A stretch of DNA of 64,000 nt. It comes from Psychromonas sp. CNPT3. Lineage in GTDB: Bacteria; Pseudomonadota; Gammaproteobacteria; Enterobacterales; Psychromonadaceae. Both the position numbers and the translations under genes were made by a program. Location of the stretch: positions 2,561,883-2,625,882 of the forward strand of contig NC_020802.1 of the NCBI RefSeq assembly GCF_000153405.2, in the 5' to 3' direction. Under the pieces are notes generated by a model. It did no database searches. It saw only the letters and a list, made by a program, of their open reading frames with translations, and had not been told where the DNA came from. Shown in pieces: positions 48,185-58,371 of this stretch (position 1 is its first letter; the number at the start of each line of letters is the position of its first letter).

Positions 48185-49696
48185 TTATAAATAACGAGCT
48201 GCTAATTTTAATATTTCAGTCTGCGACGTTTTTGCTGTTTCTACAATGCCCGCCACGCGCCCATTGCTCATCACTAAAATACGATCTGTAATGCCTAATA
48301 GTTCCGGCATTTCTGATGAAATAATCAATATTCCTTTATCCTTATTAGCCAGCGCTAATATTAATTGATAAATTTCAAACTTGGCGCCAACATCAATACC
48401 GCGCGTAGGCTCATCCAGCATTAATATCTCCGGATTGGTAAGCAGCCATCGGCCAATAATTATTTTTTGCTGATTACCACCTGAAAGCGATCCTATATGG
48501 GTTTGATGTGACGGCGTTTTTACGCTCATGGACTCAATCACCCACTGTGTATCACTGCGCATTTTTTTATTACTTAATAATCCAATAGCATTTTTATACT
48601 TATCGACATTCGCAACCAAAGAGTTGAAGGTGATATCTAAGTTACTATAAATACCCGTAGTGCGGCGCTCTTCTGTCACTAAAGCAAAGCCATTATTAAT
48701 GGCTTGGTGTGCATCTTTATTTTTTAGTGATTTACCGTGCAGAATAATTTCACCTGCTGAGCGCTCTCGAATACCAAAAATAGTTTCTACAATATCCGTT
48801 CTTCTGGCGCCAACAAGTCCTGCGATGCCCAATATTTCACCTTTATGTAAATCAAAGGATATATCTTGAATAGAAGGCTGGTTTAACGCCGTTATATTTT
48901 TGATTTCTAAAATAACTTCTTTGGGGGTGTTGGTTTTCGGTGGGAAACGATGGGTTAACGTACGCCCAACCATTTTATTGATAATTTGATTCATCGTGAG
49001 CCCCGATAGCGGGCAAGTTTCAATCCACAAACCATCACGTAAAATAGTTATTTCATCGCAAATAGCAAAAATCTCTTCCATTTTATGAGAGATATAAACT
49101 ATCCCACAGCCTTTTTCTTTTAATTTATTGATGATTTTAAATAAATGAGACACTTCTTTTTCACTTAAAGAAGAGGTAGGTTCATCCATGATCACAATTT
49201 TAGCGTTGTAAGAAAATGCTTTGGCTATTTCTACCATTTGCCTTTCAGATATCGATAATGTCGCCACTTTCACTTTCGGATCAATGTCTATCTCAAGCTC
49301 ATCAAAAATAGCTTTAGTATCAACATACATCTTTTGATGATCAACAAAAAAATGTTTTTTCGGGTAGCGCCCAAGCCAAATGTTATCCATTACAGAGCAT
49401 TGTAAAACTTGATTTAATTCTTGATGTACCATTGAAATGCCCGATTCTAGGGCTTCTTTTGAAGTGGCAAATTTTATCGTTTTTCCCAGAAAAAGGATCT
49501 CCCCTTCATCTTTTTCATAAATACCAAATAAGCATTTTAATAACGTAGATTTACCCGCACCATTTTCACCCATTAAAGCATGTATTGAATGAGGTCTTAT
49601 TCTTAGATTTACTTTATCAAGCGCTTTAACGCCCGGAAAAGATTTACTGATCCCTGTCATTTCGAGCAAGAATTCGCTCTCTATTGTCTGCTTCAT
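48185..49696 (-). CDS. mglA: Galactose/methylgalactoside ABC transporter ATPase
   Basis: Tandem ATPase energising the importer. The 503-residue protein has two ABC modules. The first has Walker [10 protein letters not shown], signature [14 protein letters not shown] and Walker [16 protein letters not shown]. The second has a degenerate Walker A (GLVGARRTD), which is normal for the sugar MglA/RbsA group, with signature LSGGNQQK and [14 protein letters not shown]. It lies 162 bp after mglB, across a long inverted repeat. Confidence 0.96.
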   Translation of the reverse strand: MKQTIESEFLLEMTGISKSFPGVKALDKVNLRIRPHSIHALMGENGAGKSTLLKCLFGIYEKDEGEILFLGKTIKFATSKEALESGISMVHQELNQVLQCSVMDNIWLGRYPKKHFFVDHQKMYVDTKAIFDELEIDIDPKVKVATLSISERQMVEIAKAFSYNAKIVIMDEPTSSLSEKEVSHLFKIINKLKEKGCGIVYISHKMEEIFAICDEITILRDGLWIETCPLSGLTMNQIINKMVGRTLTHRFPPKTNTPKEVILEIKNITALNQPSIQDISFDLHKGEILGIAGLVGARRTDIVETIFGIRERSAGEIILHGKSLKNKDAHQAINNGFALVTEERRTTGIYSNLDITFNSLVANVDKYKNAIGLLSNKKMRSDTQWVIESMSVKTPSHQTHIGSLSGGNQQKIIIGRWLLTNPEILMLDEPTRGIDVGAKFEIYQLILALANKDKGILIISSEMPELLGITDRILVMSNGRVAGIVETAKTSQTEILKLAARYL

Positions 49697-49740
49697 AATT
49701 GTTTAACCATCGGTAGGGTAAAGGGAACAATATTTCCCAC

Positions 49741-49797
49741 TACCCACTTGTCAATCTTAGGCTTATCGTAATTATTAGATTAACTGACAAGTGGGTA
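49741..49797 (-). promoter_or_regulatory. Intercistronic inverted repeat between mglB and mglA
   Basis: TACCCACTTGTCA (49741-49753) and TGACAAGTGGGTA (49785-49797) are perfect 13-bp arms with a 31-nt loop and no T run. By analogy with malE-malF it may protect mglB mRNA or attenuate transcription, giving more binding protein than ATPase. Confidence 0.65.
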
Positions 49798-49858
49798 TAT
49801 TTAACACATCAGACATTGCTTTGACGGTGAAATAACATCTATTATTTCACTGCAATAT

Positions 49859-50839
49859 CTATTTAGCTAAAGTACTTTTATCAACTGCGACATAAGGAAC
49901 GCGTACCACGTGATTGATCATTTCCCATGTGGTGCCTTCTGTTGCAGGGCGACCCTTAGCAAGGTTACGTGCAAGTTCAAACGTTGCTTTTGCTTGATTA
50001 TCCGCATCATTAAGAACAGTGCCTGCCATTTGTCCTGATTTGATCATCGCAATCGCTTCTTTTAACGCATCAACACCAAAAACGGGGATCTTAGTTTCAC
50101 CCACTGATTTTAAAGCTTCAACTGCGCCCATTGCCATGCCATCATTATTGGCGATCACAACTTCAATGCTGCTACCATCTGGACCTGCAAGCCATGCATC
50201 CATTTTGTCTTTGGCCATCGCGGTATCCCACATTGCAGTATCAAGGTGCAATTTCTCTGTTTTTATCCCCAGGTCATTTAAGGTAGAGATAACATAAGTC
50301 GTACGCGCTTCTGCATCTGGATGTCCAGGCTCACCTTTTAGTAAGACAAACTGGATCACGCCATCTTTATTTAAATCCCATTCAGGGTGCATTTTCCAAT
50401 GTTTAGCGATTAATTCACCTTGAATAACGCCAGATTCTTTTGAATCTGTCCCTACAAAATAAGCTTTTTCATAACTTGCAAGTACATTGGCAGCCGGCTC
50501 TTTGTTATAAAATACAATTGGCACGTTATCCATTTTTGCTTTTTTAATGACGACTGGAGCGGCCGCTGGATCCACTAAATTAATCGCCAGCGCTTTTACG
50601 CCACGTGCGAGTAAAATATCAATTTGATCATTTTGCATTGATTGGCTATTTTGCGAATCATTCATTAATAATTGCACACTGCTATCTGTACTTGCTTCTT
50701 TTTCAATTGCTTGACGCACAACAGCCATAAAATTATCATCATATTTATAAACAGTAAATCCAAGTTTTGTAGTGGCAACAGCCGACGTGGACATTGTTAT
50801 TCCAGCAATAAGACCCGCTATTATCGTTAATTTTTTCAT
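49859..50839 (-). CDS. mglB: Periplasmic galactose/glucose-binding protein
   Basis: Sugar receptor of the importer, in E. coli also a chemotaxis ligand carrier. The 326-residue precursor has a signal peptide (~1-23, ending SAVA). The mature part includes [11 protein letters not shown], the calcium-binding loop [21 protein letters not shown] and [19 protein letters not shown] precedes the ATG. It is the first gene of the mgl operon. A perfect 16-bp palindrome lies 114 bp upstream. Confidence 0.95.
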   Translation of the reverse strand: MKKLTIIAGLIAGITMSTSAVATTKLGFTVYKYDDNFMAVVRQAIEKEASTDSSVQLLMNDSQNSQSMQNDQIDILLARGVKALAINLVDPAAAPVVIKKAKMDNVPIVFYNKEPAANVLASYEKAYFVGTDSKESGVIQGELIAKHWKMHPEWDLNKDGVIQFVLLKGEPGHPDAEARTTYVISTLNDLGIKTEKLHLDTAMWDTAMAKDKMDAWLAGPDGSSIEVVIANNDGMAMGAVEALKSVGETKIPVFGVDALKEAIAMIKSGQMAGTVLNDADNQAKATFELARNLAKGRPATEGTTWEMINHVVRVPYVAVDKSTLAK

Positions 50840-51229
50840 CTAAAGATCCTTCCTTACAATAAAAACAACAGATTAATTAAAATGATTGGTAGCTATCTTA
50901 TATTCGCTGAATACCTAAAATAAGTCTCTCGATAAAAGCCTAGCCATGGTGGGTGTTTGCGCAAACACAGGCGCAGGATCAGATCCTTTAGACTCTATGT
51001 CAATTTAAACAAGGGGCAAACGTGATCGAACTCTTGTCTTAAATCAAAAAATACTTAAGATTGTTTATAAAAACACAAAATAGAGTAATTTATTTATTCC
51101 CTTTTTTAGCATTAACAAACATAATCCCTCCTCATAATATTTACCTTAAACATCAAAAAAATAACATCAACGATGCTTTAAGATAAATGTTGTTATTTTG
51201 TTTTTCTTTGTCTATTAATTGGAATTATT
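50840..51229. other. Divergent mglB/regulator promoter region
   Basis: The 390-bp gap contains the palindrome at 50953-50968. The stretch 51040-51200 is AT-rich and should carry the regulator promoter. I see no gene. Confidence 0.5.
50953..50968. promoter_or_regulatory. Perfect 16-bp operator-like palindrome, GTGTTTGCGCAAACAC
   Basis: GTGTTTGC followed by its exact reverse complement GCAAACAC. The central CG and the form NNGNTTNC-GNAANCNN match LacI/GalR-family operators. It lies between mglB and a divergent LacI-family gene, so autoregulated control of mglBAC by that protein is the natural inference. Confidence 0.75.
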
Positions 51230-52234
51230 TTGAGTGTCACTTTTAAAGATGTAGCGCAGCTGGCAAAGGTATCCACACAAACGGTGTCAAGAGTTACTAA
51301 TGGATCAAAAAATGTCGCGGCAGAAACGAGAAAAAGAGTCTTTATAGCTATAGAGCAGCTCGGCTATGTTCCCAATAAAGGTGCACAAATACTCGCACGG
51401 GCAAAATCAAAATTTGTCGGGGTGATAACGGTTGATATTTTACATCATGGTGCATCTAATTTTGTGCGTGGTATTCATCAACAAAGTAAAGAATTGGATC
51501 ATGAGATCTCATTATCCCTTTTAACAGATGCCTCTTTTGAAAATGTCATTGCCTCTATAAAAGAGTTTAAATCCTTACGCATTGAATTCATTATTATCAA
51601 TGTTCCTTTGTTAAAAGAGCAAGCGGAGCAAATCGTTACACAGTTCCAAACTCAACAATTTATTTTTATTGATATTCCAGACAACACGCAGGCACACTCT
51701 ATTTGCGCTGACCATTTTACGGGGGCAATACAAGCTGCCAACTTAATGCTGACGTTACAAAAAAAACACATATTATTATTAAGTGGCCCTAAAAACACAC
51801 TGGCGGCAGAGCAACGTATAAAAGGCTGGAAAAAAACATTAAAAGCCAAGCATATTGTTGGCTTACTTTATGGTAACTGGGCAGCAGAAACTGGCTACAA
51901 ATTAACCAAAAATTGTTTAAAGACGGGAATAATATTTGATGCGGTATTAGTGGGTAATGATCAAATGGCGCTCGGCGTTTTACGCGCGTTGAGTGAATTT
52001 AATCTTAACGTCCCAACAGACGTTGCTATCATTGGTTTTGATAATACAGAAGATAGTGCTTACTACAGTCCCCCCTTAACCACAATAGAGCAGAGCTTTT
52101 CTGATATTGGAAAGCAAGCCGTGTTGAGCGTTTTTCATAATGCAAAAAATCAACACAGCCAATTTACTCACCAAAAATTTAAAACAACCTTGATAGAGCG
52201 CCAAAGCACGGGTCCGAGCTCTCATCTTCTTTAA
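51230..52234 (+). CDS. LacI/GalR-family transcriptional regulator
   Basis: Probable local regulator of mglBAC. The 334-residue protein starts with TTG (GGA nine bases upstream). The N-terminal HTH is TFKDVAQLAKVSTQTVSRV, followed by the hinge-helix region GAQILARAKSKFVGVI, where family members often read L-A-R. The periplasmic-binding-protein-like core runs from ~60 to 330, with LVGNDQMALGVLRAL and IIGFDNTEDS..YSPPLTTI at the C terminus. GalS is the functional analogue in E. coli. The inducer is probably galactose or a derivative, inferred from context. Confidence 0.9.
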   Translation: MSVTFKDVAQLAKVSTQTVSRVTNGSKNVAAETRKRVFIAIEQLGYVPNKGAQILARAKSKFVGVITVDILHHGASNFVRGIHQQSKELDHEISLSLLTDASFENVIASIKEFKSLRIEFIIINVPLLKEQAEQIVTQFQTQQFIFIDIPDNTQAHSICADHFTGAIQAANLMLTLQKKHILLLSGPKNTLAAEQRIKGWKKTLKAKHIVGLLYGNWAAETGYKLTKNCLKTGIIFDAVLVGNDQMALGVLRALSEFNLNVPTDVAIIGFDNTEDSAYYSPPLTTIEQSFSDIGKQAVLSVFHNAKNQHSQFTHQKFKTTLIERQSTGPSSHLL

Positions 52235-52244
52235 TCAATTTTCT

Positions 52245-54173
52245 CTACGAACGATATTTAAACACATCAATATACACTTTAAGATTTTGTCCTGGTTTTA
52301 TGTATTTACTGCCCGTCAAACGGTTCCAACGCTGTAAATCAACTACTTTTACATTGTATTTCTGCGCAATAACGCCTAATGAGTCACCAGATCTTATTTT
52401 ATAATGTACTAACTTAATGTGTTTCGTTTTCGATGTTTTAGCATAGACCGTTAATTGATCCCCCGGGTTAATATATTTCTTCTTCGCCAATCTATTCCAA
52501 CGCTTTAAATCCGCTACGCTAACCTTAAATTGTTGTGCGATGGAGCTTAATGAGTCCCCCTGAAGGATCGTATATTTAAGCCCCTTTTTTTGGCTACTTT
52601 TAGGTGCACTAATATATATTTTTAATTTTTCACCCGGTTTAATATATTTGTTTCTCGTTATTTTATTCCAACGCTTTAGATCTGCCACTTTGACTTTATG
52701 TTTCAATGCAATAAAGCCTAATGAGTCACCAGTGCGAATGCGATAATAAACTAATCGAGTCCGATTATTTATTCTAACCTTGTGTAACTCTTTCCAAATC
52801 GTTAATTTTTGGCCTATGCGCAAGGCTTTATTATGGCGTATCGCATTCCATTTTTTGATGTCTTTACTGGTCACTTTGTAATGCCGACTAATATCCCAAA
52901 GCGTGTCACCCTCTCGTACAATATAACTAATCGCACGTTTCTTATTCGTCTTTTTACGTAATGCGCGTGAAAAACGTTGCGATTGACTGTACAGATAGGC
53001 CTTTTCCACTTTGCTGGCCACGGGAATAAGCAAAGGTTGACCAATTTTAATCAAAGTACCGTTAATATCATTAATTTGACGTAATACGTTGGCTGTCGTG
53101 CGATAACGTACTGCGATCATGCTTAAACTGTCACCACTGCGCACTTTATAACGCTCCCAACGAATACGTTTACTTTTATCCGTTTGTGCGAGTTTAGCGC
53201 TGAATTCTTTCGCTATCCGAGTTGGGATCAATAATTTATGAGGACCATCAGGAGAGGTCGCCCAGTGATTAAAAGCGGGATTAATTAATTGAATTTCTGC
53301 TACAGAGAGTTCTGCTATTTCAGCTGCATAGGCGAGATCAAGTTGCGAGCCTGTGTCCACATACGTTAATACTTTTTTATTAGGGATCACAGGAAGAGTG
53401 ATCCCATATTTCTTATGATCACGTAATATATCAACCAGCGCTAATAATTTTGGTACATATTCTTGAGTTTCTCTCGGTAGACTCAAATTCCAAAAATCTG
53501 TGGCTTTATTATTTCTTTGATTTTTTCTTACCGCACGTCTTACGCGACCTTCACCTGAATTGTAAGCTGCAAATGCATACAGCCAGTTATTATCCAGATA
53601 CCCATGTAAATACTTCATATAAGTCAATGCTGCACCGGTAGATGCATATACATCGCGCCGTCCGTCATACCACCAATCTTGTTTTAATGAAAAACGCTTA
53701 CCTGTTGCTGGCATAAATTGCCATAAGCCTGATGCATTTGCAGGGGAATAAGCGAAGGGGTCAAAGGTGCTTTCAATAATGGGTAAAAGTGCTAATTCGA
53801 GGGGTAAATTTGCATTTTCAATCTGCTCGATAATCAAATATAAAAAAGGCTCTGCACGTTTGGATATTTGCTTAAGATAGTTAGGATGTCTTAAAAAATA
53901 ATCCCGCTCTTTTTTGATGCGCGCATTATCCGGCACATCAAAGGTTAAACCTTGTGCAAGCTTTAGCCATAAATTATCTTTTTTTGTCCAAATGTGCTCG
54001 AGATTTAAGTCTTCAATAGGATCAGATCCAAGGTTTGCAAGGCCTTCTTCTATATCTATTTCCTCTGTAAATTCAACTTGTTCGAGTGTTTCAATTTCCG
54101 AAGGAGGATTTGGGGGCATTATTTGACACGCAGTCAAGAAAAACGTCAAAAAGAAAAAAAGAAAAAACTTCAT
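52245..54173 (-). CDS. mltD: Membrane-bound lytic transglycosylase MltD with five LysM modules
   Basis: Lipoprotein that cleaves peptidoglycan. The ATG at 54173 starts a lipoprotein signal ending FLTAC, giving 642 residues. A longer frame would overlap gloB and bury the signal. The goose-lysozyme-like domain carries the catalytic Glu in PIIESTFDP, ANASGLWQFMPATG and AAYNSGEGRV. Five LysM repeats follow, each with a (S/E)GD(S/T)L core, against about two in the 452-residue E. coli protein, so the C-terminal wall-binding part is greatly extended. The last repeats are very similar, suggesting recent duplication. It is convergent with the LacI gene, 10 bp apart. Confidence 0.92.
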   Translation of the reverse strand: MKFFLFFFLTFFLTACQIMPPNPPSEIETLEQVEFTEEIDIEEGLANLGSDPIEDLNLEHIWTKKDNLWLKLAQGLTFDVPDNARIKKERDYFLRHPNYLKQISKRAEPFLYLIIEQIENANLPLELALLPIIESTFDPFAYSPANASGLWQFMPATGKRFSLKQDWWYDGRRDVYASTGAALTYMKYLHGYLDNNWLYAFAAYNSGEGRVRRAVRKNQRNNKATDFWNLSLPRETQEYVPKLLALVDILRDHKKYGITLPVIPNKKVLTYVDTGSQLDLAYAAEIAELSVAEIQLINPAFNHWATSPDGPHKLLIPTRIAKEFSAKLAQTDKSKRIRWERYKVRSGDSLSMIAVRYRTTANVLRQINDINGTLIKIGQPLLIPVASKVEKAYLYSQSQRFSRALRKKTNKKRAISYIVREGDTLWDISRHYKVTSKDIKKWNAIRHNKALRIGQKLTIWKELHKVRINNRTRLVYYRIRTGDSLGFIALKHKVKVADLKRWNKITRNKYIKPGEKLKIYISAPKSSQKKGLKYTILQGDSLSSIAQQFKVSVADLKRWNRLAKKKYINPGDQLTVYAKTSKTKHIKLVHYKIRSGDSLGVIAQKYNVKVVDLQRWNRLTGSKYIKPGQNLKVYIDVFKYRS

Positions 54174-54213
54174 AAATACAACCACTTGTGAAATATTGAA
54201 AACAGCGCGCAGT

Positions 54214-54990
54214 TTAGCAAATAAAAACATCTTTGTATTGACGCAATTTAGTAAAACAATGCAATGCATCATGGATCTCGTCGCAGAGTTTATTTTGTAA
54301 TGCATTTTTAAGACCTGTATCAGAACAACGTAAAAAAGGGTTCAATGTTTTTTCAAGCGCTAACGTTGTTGGTACGCTCGCGAGGCCTTGCTGGCGTAAC
54401 TTGGCCACTTTTTGCATATGTGCACGTAAAGCCCTATTTTTGGGCTCTAAATGCAAGGCAAAAATTAAGTTTTGCTGAGTGTACTCGTGTGCACAGTAAA
54501 CCTTGGTTGTATCTTTTAGCTGACTTATCCGTGCTAATGATGTAAACATTTGTTGGTGCGTCCCTTCCATAACGCGCCCACAACCCGCTGAAAATAAAGT
54601 ATCACCACAAAAAAGGCTACTGTCGTTGTAATAAGCCACATGATCTAATGTATGACCCGGTACAAACATCACTTTAAGGCTGAGTCGTTGCTCAAAGAAA
54701 CACAGTGTTTTTCCCTCTTCAACGGGCTCAGAGCTTGAAAAAAGCTTATCTTTACTATAAATAGGGATCTCTTTATTAAAGTGCGCGAGTAATTCAGAGA
54801 TACCCCCGATATGATCCTGATGAGCATGAGTGACCAAAATCGCATCTACACTTAAGTTTTGCTGCTCAAGTATTTCTAAAACCGGTTGTGCATCACCCGG
54901 ATCAACTAAAATACAGCGTTGGCTTTGACTATCTTTAATAAGCCAAATATAGTTGTCATTAAATGCCTTGATAGTGATCACTTGTAGCAT
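54214..54990 (-). CDS. gloB: Hydroxyacylglutathione hydrolase (glyoxalase II)
   Basis: Hydrolyses S-lactoylglutathione to lactate and glutathione, completing methylglyoxal detoxification. The 258-residue protein from the ATG at 54990 starts MLQVITIKAFNDNYIWLI as in E. coli. The metallo-beta-lactamase motif is THAHQDHIGG. Further metal ligands appear in FVPGHTLDH and FCGDTLFSAGCGR, and the C-terminal glutathione-binding domain is present. A start at 55032 would overlap the divergent gene and is not needed. Confidence 0.96.
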   Translation of the reverse strand: MLQVITIKAFNDNYIWLIKDSQSQRCILVDPGDAQPVLEILEQQNLSVDAILVTHAHQDHIGGISELLAHFNKEIPIYSKDKLFSSSEPVEEGKTLCFFEQRLSLKVMFVPGHTLDHVAYYNDSSLFCGDTLFSAGCGRVMEGTHQQMFTSLARISQLKDTTKVYCAHEYTQQNLIFALHLEPKNRALRAHMQKVAKLRQQGLASVPTTLALEKTLNPFLRCSDTGLKNALQNKLCDEIHDALHCFTKLRQYKDVFIC

Positions 54991-55018
54991 AATATTTTCT
55001 CTTCTTAGAGGTAAAAAA

Positions 55019-55759
55019 ATGAAGTTAGCCAAAACATCCCGAAGACTAACACAGCTTGAAAGCTGGCATCAGCTTCCCCATGGTGAGGCATTGTTAAAAC
55101 AAACTCAACAGCGCATTGATGCTTATTTGCCGCTTTCTTTTGGCTATAATTTATTAAAACTAGGCAATCTAAGTTGCCAACTTGATACTAAACGCTCTGC
55201 GATACCGACTCAAATCCACTGCGCACCGCAAGGAGACGGTATTGGTCTTTACGCTGAATTAGATCAACTACCACTGCAAGATTCATGCATTGATTTATGT
55301 ATTCTTTCTCATGAACTCGATTTTTCTAACGATCCACATCAATTGTTACGAGAAATTGATCGCGTATTAACCATTGATGGCGTTCTCATTGTCAGTGGCT
55401 ACAACCCACTCAGTGGTTTTGGCTTAAGATTGCTTTGTACCCCTAAAAAAGTACAGACAGCCCGCTTATTTGCGCCCAGCCGGGTTATTGACTGGTTACA
55501 TCTTCTTGGCTATGAAATAAAAGAACAACAACACTTTAATTTTCTTTCTTACGCCGGAAAATACGCTTTCTTTATGCACTTAGAGCGTTTCGCACAACGT
55601 TACCTGCCTTTACTTTGCAGTACGTACTTTATTGTAGCCAAAAAACGCAGTTCGCCAATAACCCCCATTAAATCCACGTTTAAGTTTCGTCAAAAAATCA
55701 TTTTACGCCAGCCACTGACGACGCGGCACCTTAAACATAAGAGCCCAGAGCCTAAATAG
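55019..55759 (+). CDS. SAM-dependent methyltransferase, YafS-like
   Basis: A 246-residue class I methyltransferase of unknown substrate. AGAGG precedes the ATG at 55019. The usual glycine-rich SAM motif I is degenerate (NLLKLGNLSCQ). The post-motif DLCILSHELDFSNDPHQLLR and DRVLTIDGVLIVSGYNP correspond to motifs of the Methyltransf_11 type. Its divergence from gloB and position before rnhA match E. coli yafS. Confidence 0.83.
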   Translation: MKLAKTSRRLTQLESWHQLPHGEALLKQTQQRIDAYLPLSFGYNLLKLGNLSCQLDTKRSAIPTQIHCAPQGDGIGLYAELDQLPLQDSCIDLCILSHELDFSNDPHQLLREIDRVLTIDGVLIVSGYNPLSGFGLRLLCTPKKVQTARLFAPSRVIDWLHLLGYEIKEQQHFNFLSYAGKYAFFMHLERFAQRYLPLLCSTYFIVAKKRSSPITPIKSTFKFRQKIILRQPLTTRHLKHKSPEPK

Positions 55760-55769
55760 ACGATATCTT

Positions 55770-56231
55770 TTATCCTTTGTAGCCCACATCATCTTGGTGT
55801 GCATCATTTTCAGCTGCGTTTCGGGCCAGATCATCACAGCACTCATTTTCTGGATGACCAGAATGCCCTTTTACCCAGTGCCAATGCACGGTATGTTTTT
55901 CTTGAGCCAGATCCAGCGCCTTCCAGAGATCAACGTTTTTCACCGGCGCTTTTGATGCGGTTTTCCAGCCACGTTTCTTCCAATTGTGGATCCACAGTGT
56001 GATCCCTTGACGAACATATTGACTATCAGTGGTCAGATCGACTTCACATCTTTCCGTTAAAGATTGTAGCCCTTTTATACAAGCTAGCATTTCCATGCGG
56101 TTATTGGTTGTACGCACATAGCCCTCAGCCAGCTCTTTACGATGTTTATTAAAGATAAGTACCACACCATATCCACCAGGACCGGGGTTACCTAAACAAG
56201 ATCCATCGGTATAAATTTCTATTTTTTTCAT
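55770..56231 (-). CDS. rnhA: Ribonuclease HI
   Basis: Degrades RNA in RNA:DNA hybrids. The 153-residue protein keeps the four acidic active-site residues: Asp in [13 protein letters not shown], Glu in NNRMEML, Asp in LTTDSQYV and the late Asp in CDDLARNAA. The handle region ([13 protein letters not shown]) is present. It is divergent from dnaQ across 50 bp, the same head-to-head layout as E. coli, where the promoters overlap. Confidence 0.97.
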   Translation of the reverse strand: MKKIEIYTDGSCLGNPGPGGYGVVLIFNKHRKELAEGYVRTTNNRMEMLACIKGLQSLTERCEVDLTTDSQYVRQGITLWIHNWKKRGWKTASKAPVKNVDLWKALDLAQEKHTVHWHWVKGHSGHPENECCDDLARNAAENDAHQDDVGYKG

Positions 56232-56281
56232 AACTTACCTATAATTTTGCTAAACTCAATTTTTAGGCACTATAGATAGAG

Positions 56282-56998
56282 ATGAAGATGAACACAAGTA
56301 AAGTGAACCGACAGGTCGTTTTAGATACCGAAACGACAGGAATGAATAAAGATGGCACTATTTACCTTGGGCATCGCATCATTGAAATTGGTTGTGTTGA
56401 AGTGATCAACCGACGTTTAACCGGTCGCCATTATCATGTGTATTTACAACCCGATAGAGAGGTCGATCCAGAAGCGGTTACCGTACATGGGATCACCGAT
56501 GAATTTTTGCAAGATAAACCGCATTTTGCAGATATTGCCGACGATTTTATTGATTTTATCCGAGGTGCCGATTTAGTTATTCACAATGCGCCCTTCGATG
56601 TCGGCTTTATGGATCAAGAGTTTCGTTTTTTAAATAAAAAAACCCAGCCCACCGAAGAAATAGCCACGGTCACCGATACATTAGTCATGGCTAAAAAGAT
56701 GTTTCCGGGTAAACGTAATAACTTGGATATACTTTGTGATCGTTACGGCATCAATACTAAGCACCGAACCTTGCATGGGGCGCTACTCGATGCTGAAATA
56801 TTAGCCGATGTTTATCTGTTAATGTCCGGCGGGCAAAGCAAACTAAACCTGAGTGATGACCTTGATAATATGGACAGTCATACTCGTCAACCTCGCACAT
56901 CTAACAACCCGCTTTGCATTATTCGAGCAACCGCAGCTGAAAATAAAGCGCATATAGAACGCTTACAATTAATAAAGGATAACTTATGGCTCTCATAA
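56282..56998 (+). CDS. dnaQ: DNA polymerase III epsilon subunit (proofreading exonuclease)
   Basis: 3'-to-5' exonuclease of the replicative polymerase. The 238-residue protein has the DEDDh motifs: VLDTETTGMN, IHNAPFDVGFMD and the His/Asp pair in HGALLDAEILADVY. The C-terminal ~50 residues, which bind the alpha subunit, are present but diverged from E. coli. The start is either the ATG at 56282 or the one at 56288. It overlaps the next gene by 13 bp. Confidence 0.96.
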   Translation: MKMNTSKVNRQVVLDTETTGMNKDGTIYLGHRIIEIGCVEVINRRLTGRHYHVYLQPDREVDPEAVTVHGITDEFLQDKPHFADIADDFIDFIRGADLVIHNAPFDVGFMDQEFRFLNKKTQPTEEIATVTDTLVMAKKMFPGKRNNLDILCDRYGINTKHRTLHGALLDAEILADVYLLMSGGQSKLNLSDDLDNMDSHTRQPRTSNNPLCIIRATAAENKAHIERLQLIKDNLWLS

Positions 56999-58227
56999 AA
57001 AAAATATTTTTAGTTGGCTTGATGTTATGCACCAGCAATATCGCTTTTGCGCACCTGATTTATGCGCCCAATGATATTCCTTTACTCGATAATCGCTTTC
57101 GCATCGATCCTTACACCGATGAAATAACATTCATATTAAACCACAACAAGGGCAAGCAACGCGTTGTATTAGTGCGTCCTGATGGCAGTAAAATGTATAA
57201 AAAAAGGCATCCTGAATCGGTAGCTTGGGTAAGCAGTAAAACCCAAGATATTATTACCATTCAGGCGCCAATGCCAGGACCTTGGCAAGCGATTGCTATC
57301 CTTGACGGGCCAACTCGCATTAAACTTCTCAGCAAAGTACAACTTAAAATAAATAAACTCCCGTTAAAGTTATACTCTCGCGAATACATCACGACGCACA
57401 CCTCATTATATTACGATAATAAAATAATGACGGATGCTAACTATATTAAGAATGCGCGATTATCAGTGAAGTTAGTCGGCCCTACCAGTAAAGTGTTGGC
57501 CCTTTATAAAGATAAAGGCAGAAGTTATGATGCGTTAGCCTTTGATGGGAATTTAACCGCACGCGTTTTTATCAATCTTTTACCCGGTCGTTATTTACTG
57601 AGTATACAGACCAAAAATGATGTTTTTATTCGCGCCGTTAATAAAGATATCGTGGTTGCACAGCCCCCTATAAGCTACTTAGTTACGCCTTTACAACGAT
57701 ACAGTAATATTGCCGTTTTTAAGTTTAAAATAAATGCAAAAGAAATAGATCCAAATTCAATCAGCATCGATGGCCTCATTCGAGATCAATACCACAATAA
57801 AATTGCAAAACTGGTGATCCATGCAGATGGAAAGGTCACTAATGACGTAATGCTATCCGTACAAAAGAAACTCGCCTATAAGAATTACATTTTTTCAGGT
57901 AAAGTTTTTGCAACCACTAAGGCGGGCCGTGAAATTGAATTACAATTAAGAGATCAACCTTTTGAATTGGTCGCCCCAAAATTAGTGCCTAAAATAATAC
58001 CAAAAATTGTAAAAACAGAAGAAACGCTCATTGCAAAGATTGAAGAAGAAATTGAAGAGGAAGTAGAGAACAACTCAATGACTTTTATTATTTTGGGTGG
58101 CGTCAGTGTTTTTGTTTTATGCCTCGGTGGTTTAGCGTTTTTCTTCTTACGACGTCGCAAACAAAAAAGTCTAGAGATCGTGACGGATGAAAAAGCCAAA
58201 GACGCGAAAAAAACTAACAAAAAATAA
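56986..58227 (+). CDS. Exported single-span membrane protein (TIGR03503-like)
   Basis: A 413-residue protein with a signal peptide (~1-22, ending IAFA). Its long extracytoplasmic part is beta-rich (residues ~25-325), followed by an acidic stretch (EEEIEEEVEN). One C-terminal membrane span (~363-388, FIILGGVSVFVLCLGGLAFFF) follows, then a basic RRRKQK stop-transfer tail. From memory it resembles the gammaproteobacterial TIGR03503 group, of unknown function. It overlaps dnaQ by 13 bp, so it is probably translated from the same mRNA. Confidence 0.78.
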   Translation: MALIKKIFLVGLMLCTSNIAFAHLIYAPNDIPLLDNRFRIDPYTDEITFILNHNKGKQRVVLVRPDGSKMYKKRHPESVAWVSSKTQDIITIQAPMPGPWQAIAILDGPTRIKLLSKVQLKINKLPLKLYSREYITTHTSLYYDNKIMTDANYIKNARLSVKLVGPTSKVLALYKDKGRSYDALAFDGNLTARVFINLLPGRYLLSIQTKNDVFIRAVNKDIVVAQPPISYLVTPLQRYSNIAVFKFKINAKEIDPNSISIDGLIRDQYHNKIAKLVIHADGKVTNDVMLSVQKKLAYKNYIFSGKVFATTKAGREIELQLRDQPFELVAPKLVPKIIPKIVKTEETLIAKIEEEIEEEVENNSMTFIILGGVSVFVLCLGGLAFFFLRRRKQKSLEIVTDEKAKDAKKTNKK

Positions 58228-58297
58228 ACAACTTGCTGTGATTTTAAGCATTTAGGCGTGTTACTTACTAATATGTGTGTTTTTTTGTTGTTCTTTG

Positions 58298-58326
58298 TTG
58301 ACTATGTAAAGGCAACTACGTATTAT
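58298..58326 (+). promoter_or_regulatory. Promoter of the tRNA-Asp array
   Basis: TTGACT (58298-58303) and TATTAT (58321-58326) are 17 bp apart, followed by CTGCGCCTC, a GC-rich discriminator. The first tRNA-Asp starts 45 bp further on. Confidence 0.8.
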
Positions 58327-58371
58327 CTGCGCCTCAATAGAGACGTATTTAAACACGTTATTTATTTCGCT

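Noticed and set aside
54991-55032. Longer gloB start at 55032
   Set aside because: It would overlap the divergent methyltransferase start, and the family start MLQVITIKAFNDNY is at 54990.
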